From: Luscinia megarhynchos | Taxonomy: Eukaryota; Chordata; Aves; Passeriformes; Turdidae | DNA length: 64,000 nucleotides | Assembly (NCBI GenBank): GCA_034336665.1 | Contig: CM067570.1 | Coordinates: forward strand, 18,428,502 to 18,492,501 | Direction of reading: 5' to 3' | Part shown: in pieces, positions 52,901-62,240 of the stretch | Layout of the letters: every line of letters begins with the position of its first letter | How positions within the stretch are numbered: position 1 is the first letter of the stretch | The notes under the pieces: model-generated | Databases searched by the model: none | The model's input: the letters and a program-made list of their open reading frames with translations, nothing else | What the model was told of the DNA's origin: nothing | Program-made: the position numbers and the translations under genes

Positions 52901-54652
52901 CATGATTTTCTCTGCTTCACAGCATGTCATGTACAAACACTGGCCAGAAGCCTGAACCCCCTACATCTCTGAGATTTCCAGATGCAAGCTGATCTGACTT
53001 GGTTGCTGAAACAGGGTTATAGATACCAGAGGAACTAGAATAGATGGAGTGACACCCCTATCTGATTATTTTTGAGCAATGGGGAAGGTAGTTCAGGTAT
53101 GGACGAGCACTGCAGCTCATTATCATTTTAACCAAGCCATCTTTATGTAAAGGTTTTAAAACAGAATGAAGTTACCATGGAAACTGATTGAAGCTAAGAC
53201 TTACTGTAAATTCTTTTCTAGACAATGATAACAGGACTGACAGGTGGGCTGTAAAAGGAAAACAAGTGCAATACAGAGTAAGGCACGTTGATCTGTTTCC
53301 CCTTCCCATAAGTGTTGTCATTTACAACTCTGCTTTATCTCTACATTTTCCATGGTGCTATATTGAAAATATTTTAAAAGAAGCTCCCACCTAAACAAAC
53401 CTTTTATTTTGTCATAATCATATCTGCAAGGGGATATATATGAAAAGAGAAAAGAGCTAAAGGGCAGGGCACTCCACTTATTTTCCCAATCTATTCTCTC
53501 TTACTAGCATCATCAGGGAGAGAAAGCCATCACTCAGGAAACACATTTGCATAAAGTGCCCTTTCCCACCAGTGTTTATATTTTCGTCTTGAAATATGCT
53601 CTAGGTTTGTTTACATCCTAGCACAGTGCTCCTCTTGTGCACTATTAAAGAAAGTAACAGGAATTAAATTATTTTACTGAAGAAATACCCCTTTTCCCTT
53701 TTCCATAAATTTAAAAGTATACTTATTTTTTGTAATCCTATTTTTAAAAAATTATTTTTCTCTGTAAATATTTTTCTTAGCCTGTTGCATGATGGCAAGA
53801 ATAAAGGAGATTAGCGTATCCAGCCCTCAAAACACAGTGCCAGGGTTTTAAGAAGGGAAATTGGCAGAATGAACAGCAGAGATTGTACCTTTTCCACTTG
53901 GAATAGCTAGCTTTCAGCACTGGAAAAGATTTTAGCATATGAATATGCAATTTTTTTTTAAATTCTGTGCTGAGTGTTTCTACCTGCTGTGCTTAATTTC
54001 CGAATTTTGTGTTATCATTAGAGAAAAAATAATGTCTTTTGCAATATACTATTCTACCAAAAGGAAGGCATGAGAAGGAGGAAATTCTTGATTTTGTCCT
54101 GATACTTTTCTAGCCCAAAGTTTCTTCTTCTTGGTTCTACCTCCCAGCTGGAGCTGAGGTTGTACATGTCCTCCTGAACACAATCCATAAAGCAATTTTC
54201 TTCCAAATTTTAAGAGGTTTGCTGTCATCAACAGACATGTTTGGTCCCAGTACACTAGAACCACAACAGATAGTCACCTTTTCCCGCATGTTTGCATTAC
54301 AGCTAAAAGTAACAGCAGCAGCTGCTTTTGTTGTCAGAAGTAAATATATTTCTCACCTTCAGTCTCTGCCTTTCTCAGCACTGAGGGGGTGGGGACGTGA
54401 CAGATGGCTCCTGCTAAGTAGTCACTGATAAAATGGTATTTGATGTATGGAATAAATTTTCAGGCAAATAAGAATGCTTTTCATTTAATATCATCCCCAT
54501 GAAAAGCTGGACACTTAATAAAATGTGGCATGCTCTAAGGCACAACTTACATGTTGAAGTGTGTGAAGATGAGACTAGTGGCAGAACTCTGTGATAAGTG
54601 ATGCACAAGCCAACTTTTACTTGTCATAAGTGAGTTTTGATTACTGTGCTAA

Positions 54653-55303
54653 TTATATGTAAAGCTTTTTGGCAATGTGACAAAGGGAAACATGAATCCT
54701 AATTCTACTGTTTTTGAGCTAATTACATCTTTTATTCTGTCCACCAATATTTGGGTGTCTCCAAGCCACAGAAAGCTGCCAGTCCAGGCTCGGTTGCCAG
54801 GCATACTTGTGCAGAGGTTTGTGAGACTGGACACCCAAGGACTCCTTGTACTTAAGGTAGAACCATTTAAAGAAAGCCATTTTAAGTATTTCTGTGCTTT
54901 TTGTCTTCATTCTGACACAGATCCTACTGGAAAAAAGGGTCCAAAATACAGCTGCTCTCCTTCTCAAGCAAATAAATTCCCCATGAACACAAAAATTATT
55001 TCAAAATATCTTTGTAACTTTAGAAATAGTATCCCAGTAGTCAACAGTTTAATACAATTGAAATTCCTTGGCACTGTTGTACATTCCCAAATTACTTTTC
55101 ATATCCGGTTGTACAACAAAAATGTGTTGTTTCAAATAATCATCACCAGATTCCACAAAGAGGTGCTTATCTCAGATTTAATTAAGGAAGTCAGAGATTT
55201 AGAAATAAGAATGTTGGTAATAGTTAAGGTCATAACACCGGACAGTACAATTTTAATTTACAAATTCTCACATAAAGGCATGATTATTCAAAAGCAAAGG
55301 TGA
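54653..55303 (+). other. long open reading frame, coding status unproven
   Basis: This is the longest stop-free stretch in the window: open from just after a TAA at 54,650 to a TGA at 55,301-55,303, about 217 codons. The first codon read as a start near 54,677 is GTG. The first ATG is at 54,690-54,692, giving about 203 residues. The predicted chain is basic and Ile/Val/Lys-rich. It has a Cys-x-x-Cys (FCAFC, about residues 72-76 counted from the GTG), single cysteines near 93 and 113, and a charged, possibly helical stretch near 166-183. There is no signal peptide, clear transmembrane segment or family motif that I recognise. At this base composition a frame this long is unlikely by chance (my rough estimate is well under one per window). 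I see no promoter, Kozak context or flanking gene structure. It may be an old retrocopy, an exon, or chance. Low confidence that it is coding. Confidence 0.2.
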
Positions 55304-55368
55304 GGAAAAAGATGCATAAGAGATAAAGGAGGGAGGAAAAAGCCAAGATAGAAGTTCTGTGGGAAAAA

Positions 55369-55485
55369 AAACAACCATAACAAAAAGAAACAAAAACCCC
55401 CACCAATCCAGCAAGCAAACAAAACCCCAAAACTCCCCAAAAAAACAAAACAAAACAAAACACACCACCAAAAACCACCAAAGAG
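55369..55485. repeat. A/C-rich low-complexity block with (AAAAC)n
   Basis: About 115 bp almost without T or G on the plus strand, including a clean AAAAC array at about 55,440-55,462. On the minus strand the same DNA produces three overlapping 75-79 codon frames full of Phe, Trp, Leu and Val. These come from the T/G-rich complement and are not membrane proteins. It begins about 65 bp after the long open frame ends. Confidence 0.8.
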
Positions 55486-56291
55486 TGATAAACCAGAGAT
55501 AGAACATACAAACTTTAAACCCACAGTTTACAAAATTGCCATTTGCAATCTAAGGATAATTCTTCCAAACCTGATCAGAATTCTGGGAAAATCACTGAAC
55601 TTTGCAGTGGTGTCACAAATAGGCAACTTCAAGACCAGGCCTAAAAGAAATCAGGTCAGTGCTGCAAGTAAACTGGTCTGTGACACCTCTAAGCATGAGT
55701 GATCACTCTAAAGGTGTTGTTTGGGCTTCCAGAGGACAACCTGACAAACACTTCTATTCTCTGTTTCTCATAACCATGCATTTTCTGTTGCAAGACACAC
55801 ATTATTTCTACTTTTTTTGTTGACATATTTGTGAAAAAAATGTACATAAATGGGTTTTATGCATGGATTTAAGTGGTTAACAGTATAAAATTAGGTCAAT
55901 ATTCATATCTGCAAACTTATTACTTTAGTACTTGACCCCAAGTCTCTAATTGTTCTATCTCTGTTTTCATACAGGACAGAACAAAAAGTAATGAAACAAG
56001 AAGTCTGTCATTTACACATATGCAACTCATGCATTTTTTTCAATGCAGGTTTTTCAACACAGAATCCACACTGGTTTCATATGTGATGAGGAGAAAAGCA
56101 AACAGTGGAGAACAGCAGTAGATACGACACAGAAAAGCAAGAAAGAAAAATTAAGGACAAAAAGATGGAGCTGTTTCTAAAACATCAGGTAAGAAATTCA
56201 GGTGATTCTCTATATATAAAGTGTAAAACGTATGAAGAATTGTGCCAAACAGATTTACCCTGTCCTTCCTAGTATTTCTGCAAATTCCTTC

Positions 56292-56314
56292 TATATATGT
56301 CTAGGACATATATA
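56292..56314. repeat. perfect 10-bp hairpin
   Basis: TATATATGTC, then TAG, then GACATATATA. The arms are exact reverse complements with a three-base loop. AT-rich; probably the product of local TA-rich sequence. Confidence 0.6.
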
Positions 56315-58290
56315 CATACACAATACATGTACCTTACTAACCTCCACTTAGACAATGAATTTACTTTTTGAGCAAAATTGCTGTTACCCTCAGTGCAAAT
56401 ATTTATTATACTGGTATCCTACATTTCCTTTAATAAAATCCATTTCCTGTATTTTGTTTTATTTCCTTTAAATTGTCCATTGTACCAGTTTCTATAGAAG
56501 CCAACTGAGTAGTAGTTTGACAGAGGAGTAAAAGTGAGTTGTGCTATGTGTGCTCCTGTTCCTTCTCAACAGCCTCAAACCTTACAATGTCCTGTCCTCA
56601 AACTGATCTCTTGAGGCATTACAAGCACAGTGCAGCAAAGCACCATCTGTTATCACCCACCCCACCCTTCCCACAGGTGACAGATGGAAAGTTTGTTTAG
56701 AGCTTGGGCACACTTACATTTCCTAAGCATGACCAGAGAGGAGTAGAAATATATTTACCAAAGATGAACAGGGAAGAACAATTCATCCTTTCCTCTTCTG
56801 CTCTCCTGCTTTGGAGAAAAGTTGCTGCATTGCTTGCAGTGTCACAGTGGGAGCATAAAGGTGGTGGAGACTGTATAATCTCTATTCCCTAAAATAAACT
56901 GGACACTAGGCTAACTGCATGCCACCTGATGGAGCTGTTCATGATAGAAACATCCTATAAACTTTTTAGTGATACTTACTTTTATATTTTTGCCACAAAC
57001 AGAAGATGGAAAGAAAACCACAGCTAAACATCATAGATCTATCTACTTAATGGATATCTCTCCCTTCCACTCACAAAACTAAAGCTAACCTAAGATGCTG
57101 GTGTAGCAACACACGGGAAGTATTAAGAAATGGTTACTTACAGATTTTTGCTTTCCTAAGTAACATCAGCTTATCACACCCATTTAGTATATTGACAAAA
57201 CAGAAATTCCTTTAGAGTTTGGCCCTGTAGAAGTACCTTAACTCATCTACAAAATCTTTATTTATGCTAATATTTAGTTTTCATAGAACAGCATCTAATG
57301 CTTCCAGAGACCATGTTTCAGAATACTGACTCCAAACCTATGGGAATTCATGACTGAAAAGACACATTCTATGAATTCCCAAGAGCTCTAAAGACATTAA
57401 AACATACATAAATCCTTAGCCAAGCCTCACAAACTATACAAAACTCATTATTACTGTTAAGATATCGATTATGTGTTGCACAATTCATGATAACACAATA
57501 CTCTGCTCATGGTAACTTTTTGCAGTTTGGTAGGTCTGCCACACATTGAGGCATTCTGCCCGTTCCTGGTGTACTGTTGATTGATAGCTGCTGCATGCTT
57601 GCAGAGTATCAGCAAGGATGCCCTCTAATGTGAGAAACAGCCTCATGCAGCTGCAGTTTCTCTGCAACATGCAATATTCATCAGTTACAAACTTGGGAAT
57701 GTCATACTGTAAAAGCTACATGATAAAAGACACTGCATGGTGTAACAGCTGATTCCATTTGCCACATGGCATGTTATTATTCTGTATTACCTTGAGGAGG
57801 GCATTAAAAGTGAAAGAATGGAACACACCCAAGGCATATAGAAAAATGAGAGCAAATTGCATAGTTCTTAATTATATCAGTAAGGTCTCCAACTGAAATC
57901 GAGATGAAACTAAATAAAGAGTTGAAAGTGCAATACACTACTTTCCAGCTACTGAAAAGCAAAAAAACTATATGAGAAATATTTTAGCAGGAAGAAATTG
58001 CCAGCCACGATATGTAGAAGCCTACATACAACATTAAAGCAGATTTGACTCAAAAGTCAGCAAATGGCATGTGCAATGCTACACATATTCCAAAAATATA
58101 GTTTTACATCAATGATAATTTTACATGAGGTAGGCTGGAGAAAGCATTTAATCAATAATCTCTAAATGTGATTCCATAGGGACAGCTACAATAAAACCAT
58201 TAAATGAATTATTAAAACAATAAAGTGGGAGGGTATTTCCAGAAAACAGTTAAAGCAAACCAATGATAATTAATTGTGTTCCTTTGGTAT

Positions 58291-58313
58291 CAGGTGAGTC
58301 GTCCCTCGGACGT
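58291..58313 (+). promoter_or_regulatory. consensus-like 5' splice site followed by CpG hairpin
   Basis: CAG followed by GTGAGT at 58,294-58,299 is a near-perfect vertebrate 5' splice donor. Immediately after it CGTCC-CTC-GGACG forms a small inverted repeat with three CpGs, which are rare in this window. The plus-strand frames just upstream are closed by stops, so if it is used it would belong to a non-coding exon. Donor-like strings also occur by chance many times in 64 kb. Confidence 0.15.
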
Positions 58314-58888
58314 ATGAAATTTGAAAAGAAACAACTCCAAATTTTAAAAGGTTTCTCTTTACAATATATCAGAATTCACAAGCAGAATTTTCTGACTGAA
58401 ACAAAATTCAGCCAAGGTTAGATCATTCTTTGGGAGCTGTCATTCTGTCACCACTGAAATTTTAAATGAGAAATACTGTGATACCAAATACCAGAAACAT
58501 ACAGGCCTGATGGTTTTAGGAGTAGTTTGACTCTAAATGCCATAGTCTATTGAATCCAACATTTTAAGATCTGTTAAAAGAACAGAATATTTTCAAATTA
58601 TTCATGACAATTGTGCAATATTTCAGATGACATCTTCAAATCTGTAATTTGTTCAAGTGTTCAGTTTGAGCAGCCAAAAAAGTCGATTGCTCCATTTAGC
58701 CAGACCTCTAGGAGGATTAAATCAGATGAATCCTAGTAACTCCAAATATTTCCTATGTGAGTTAAGCACTCCTGTGCTCTCCTGTTAGTTTTTACCAGCT
58801 ATTAGGAAGATTTTTTTTTTAATATAAATAATTTAAGTTTCTCAATGTCATTTGAAGAAAACAAGCTCACAGGAAAATGAATAGAGGA

Positions 58889-59209
58889 TCATGGCTGTAT
58901 GGTCCCTGGTAGCCTGTACACACCACCAAAAACCACTGAGTGCAGTGTACCAGTCTCAAGGTTTGCCATTACACTGGCTAACATCTGTAAATACTTGCTG
59001 CCCAGTAATGGTAGGAGGGGCCAAGCTGTAATTGCTGTGCAAATTACTGCATCCATTCTCATTTCGCAGCCAATGATAACACCAACCCGTGACACATTTT
59101 CCAGTGTCTTATCAAAATCTATGAAGTTTTCACACATTTCAGTGTGTGTGCCATTCATACTTCTGTTCCAGCCATAAAAAAGGCTGATGGCAGAAGTGAC
59201 TGATGTCAT
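58889..59209 (-). other. candidate exon or ORF of 106 codons, unidentified
   Basis: This is an ATG-initiated minus-strand frame of 106 residues in a patch that is G+C-richer than its surroundings. It has three N-glycosylation-type sequons (Asn15, Asn19, Asn38), cysteines at 26, 48 and 57, and a hydrophobic stretch at about 53-70. Just upstream on the minus strand lie a long pyrimidine tract (complement of 59,238-59,275), a branch-point-like CTCACTGAAT, and an AG (ACATCAG) after the start codon with no intervening AG. This would make a reasonable 3' splice site and an exon beginning near 59,200. Near the other end GGTGGTGTGTAC offers only weak 5' splice sites. The plus strand is also open for 92 codons here, so the openness may partly reflect composition. 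I do not recognise the protein. It could be an exon, a pseudogene fragment, a conserved non-coding block or chance. Confidence 0.2.
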
Positions 59210-59237
59210 TAAATGAGGGTTATTATTCAGTGAGAGA

Positions 59238-59275
59238 TAAAGAAAAAAAGGGAGGGAGAAAGGGAGGGAGGAAGC
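59238..59275. repeat. purine tract with (GGGA)n
   Basis: About 38 bp of A and G containing GGGAGGGAGAAAGGGAGGGA. On the minus strand this is a strong pyrimidine tract just upstream of the candidate exon at 58,889-59,209. Confidence 0.75.
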
Positions 59276-61639
59276 CAGTTCTTACTACTAGAATGTTCTT
59301 CCTTTTTAAGTGAGCAGGGACCTTGAATATGAGTTAACTGACAGCTCAAGTTTAAAGACACAGTGTTGTAAACAGACTTGCTAAATTACCAAACATTTGT
59401 CTATTATTATCTTCTTTATAGAAAATCTGTTTATTATTACATGACAGAGTAATATTTGTATATTTTTTCTTCTAAGAATGAAGTCAATTCCACACTAATG
59501 AAAGATAACTAGTGCTAGACAGAATTACTGTTTACCTTACCCTACTATATCGAGAATTTAAAATTACATTTTAAATACTTTGATTTCTGCTATTCTGATA
59601 AACTCTGTCACCTTGACAACAAGCATAAATGAATGCTTTAGATATGATAAATTTTCAGTGCAGCAGTTTTAAATTGGGAATGGAAAATAACTTTTTAAAA
59701 TACTTAGTAATTTCTTCTGAAAAAATAGAAATGTTTAATTAAATATAGGAAATGAAGCATCAGTATGAATTCTTGAGACTAAAATCTTAGCATAGTTATT
59801 ATTTCTACTGCTATTTTTTATTAAATTTACAAATCATTCAAGTTTCACATTGAACAACTCAGTAAAACCTCAAGAAAATGATAAATGAGAGAGTTTGGGA
59901 GTTGAAGTCAAGAAAAGAATCATGATCCAAAGTTTTCTCATGATGAAGTTTTTTCTGCTAGGTCAATTCATTTCGGCACTTAATTTTTTTTATTAACTGA
60001 TCATCACAGTACTATAGTATAATACTGGTTATTTTATTTGTGTTCACTTTCAATGTTGTCAGTTAAAGAAAATGCTGGTACGCCAAGAATTTGCTGTTTT
60101 TCAGAGGAAGAACATTCAATTACATTCAGCAAGAAAATCAGAAATAAGGTATTTTTATCCAACCACAGCTTTTAAGTAAGCAAGTTTGATGAGTGACAGT
60201 ATCTTAAGAGGGTTTCAGAGAATCTTAAAGATGTAACCTATTCAAGAGTACATTGAACACTAAAAAAACATCCTGTCAATTACACACATGTTGGTTTTAG
60301 TGAAAATACAGTATTTGAAAATTTGGAAAACTGGTTACATAAATAATAAACTGGTTATATAAATAATAACTGGAATAATAAAACTGCTAGTACCATAAAC
60401 CTCTGATTTTCACGTCCACAGGCACTTTTATAAGTACACCTCTGTTCAAAACTTGAAAAATAAGCAACTGCTCTGTGCCTCAGACCTAGCTACATACAAT
60501 TTGTGTATATTTTAGGGCTTCTTTTGATAAATTGTTCAGTCCTCAAGTCTCATATGTTTCTTCTAAAAAGACACTGCTGGATATTTGCAGTACATTATGA
60601 ACAGATGTTATACTCATTCTGCTGATTTGGTTAGAGTACTCATATCTTTACTGGATTATGAAGTGTTGAAACCATGAGTGAACAATAATATAGTAAAGAA
60701 AATATTTACGATTTCAGTGCTTTTTCTAAATGAAGGTATTCGCAGCGTATTTTGGACTGGTGCTTCCAAATTCTTTCTTGGTGTTCCTTATTTTGCTTCT
60801 TTATTCTGCTTCTAAAGCACTTCCTAATTCTAAATGAGGAATTCTAGGTCTTCTTATTCCAGCAAAAGCTGACAGACTCTCAAGGTAAATAACTGGCAAA
60901 GTCTCAAATCCTCAGAATGATTTTCTGTCGTTCAGAAGAAACCTCAATAGCATTTGAGAGTAAGGGCCACAATATGCCCTTAACGGTCCAGCAATGTTAT
61001 ATGTATGTTATTTTTAGGGGAAATTTTTATTAAGCAGATCCCATTTTGCAAGCAGGGTCTTTTAACTGCCGTGTCTACACTGCACAAATGGCCAATCCAC
61101 CCTCTAGTACTGAACAGCTTCTATCCCCTTATTCCCAGAGATATACATCTGTGGTTTTGATATACTGTGTAAGTTCAAAGGAAAACAATTACTTGAAGCA
61201 AACAACAGAATCTGAAACATGAACAAGATGAAAAGTACAGAACAGTGTTTTCTGAGCAAGACTCTGCCACCCTTGTTTACACCCTCATCTCCAAGAACAC
61301 TACACCTGATCAAGTTGCACCCTAAAAGCAACATTAATTGCTTTTCTGGAACAGACCAGTGAACTGCATGCTCAGATGGTCTCTATAATTTCTTATTTTT
61401 AAAGCCAGTGACTGCAATAACATCATGCTGGCAACAATTATAATATAAATCGTACATAACTATATAGAAATAAACCTGCACCTAAGCCTCCATCAAAATG
61501 CAATAAGGTGGGAGGGTTTTTTAAACTGGAAAATACAATACTGAGCAGGACTGAAAATACCCTTTGTAATTCTCTGCTTATTCCAGCAAAAGATCATCTG
61601 ATTTCTATAAAATGAGTTAAAACATAAGAGATATAAATT
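59276..61639. other. non-coding AT-rich DNA
   Basis: No gene is recognised. The only structured element is the 20-bp tandem repeat at 60,331. The 76-codon minus frame at 61,104-61,334 has no known motif. Confidence 0.6.
60331..60383. repeat. 20-bp tandem repeat, about 2.5 copies
   Basis: CTGGTTACATAAATAATAAA is followed directly by CTGGTTATATAAATAATAAC (18 of 20 identical), then a partial CTGG-AATAATAAAA copy. A small tandem duplication with no coding potential. Confidence 0.7.
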
Positions 61640-61990
61640 CCTTTTAGCTGTTTAGAATGTTACTTTTTTTGACATTGCAGATGACAGTAAATGTGATTAA
61701 TGGTTGCTGATAATTGTAGTTTCATTCCAGTGCTTATTGCTTGTCAGTAGCAATTAACAGCTCCACAACCCCCCCATTCATTTCACAATATTAAAAAATG
61801 ATGGCTTGTGGGAATTATGCTAAACTAGCACATTCAATTAGATTTTGAATTTTATAGTATAGTGAATAACAGTTTATGGTTTTATAATAGCAGTGATGGT
61901 TTATTGTTGCATGATAATCACTCTCATTACATGTATGTATATCTGGAGAATTACAATTTCTGTACTCATTAAAATTACTCAATTACATGT
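61640..61990. promoter_or_regulatory. candidate conserved non-coding element
   Basis: A stretch of about 350 bp dense in CAATTA/TAATTG-type homeodomain cores (AGCAATTAAC, TTCAATTAGA), with TGATTAATGG, GATAATTGTAG and GATAATCA motifs. It has little simple repeat apart from a short C-run. This texture is common in vertebrate developmental enhancers. Conservation cannot be seen from a single sequence, so this is a guess from motif density. Confidence 0.15.
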
Positions 61991-62039
61991 TAACATTTCT
62001 TTAAAAGTACAGAGTGGTTTGGTCTTTATCAGTAAAGAT

Positions 62040-62240
62040 GGATTTTAATGACTGTTACATTGGTTCTGTCCCAGTATTTGATGGGCAAGATGCAATGTTT
62101 AAGGGATGCAAAAGCAGCTCATGCTGCTTGGTACCAAGCACCAGTGGGAATGACACCTGGGATGGACCCCCCAGCTCCAAGTGTCCTGCTGCAGCTGGCT
62201 GGGCTGTACACAGCAGGCAGTAACTGTCTCATCTAATCAT
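62040..62240. other. G+C-rich patch with overlapping short frames
   Basis: Two plus-strand frames (62,014-62,223 and 62,048-62,236) overlap in different phases over a G+C-rich stretch, with a third starting at 62,181. They cannot all be real and none shows a family motif. A regulatory element or old repeat is as likely as an exon. Confidence 0.25.

Larger units (their letters stand above)
47732..54640. other. non-coding AT-rich DNA
   Basis: No gene is recognised. The 127-codon minus-strand frame at 52,553-52,936 opens with TTG and has no family motif. The 90-codon plus frame at 52,334-52,606 overlaps it slightly and is equally unremarkable. Apart from the A15 run and the ATT-type repeat, nothing stands out. 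Confidence 0.6.
55486..58888. other. non-coding AT-rich DNA
   Basis: No gene is recognised. It contains the 56,292 hairpin and the donor-like site at 58,294. Open frames are about 60 codons. Confidence 0.6.

Noticed and set aside
52553..52936. 127-codon minus-strand frame
   Set aside because: It begins with TTG, has no recognisable domain, and its length is within chance.
55268..55524. Three overlapping minus-strand frames full of Phe, Trp, Leu and Val that look like membrane segments
   Set aside because: They are translations of the T/G-rich complement of the A/C low-complexity block in shifted frames.
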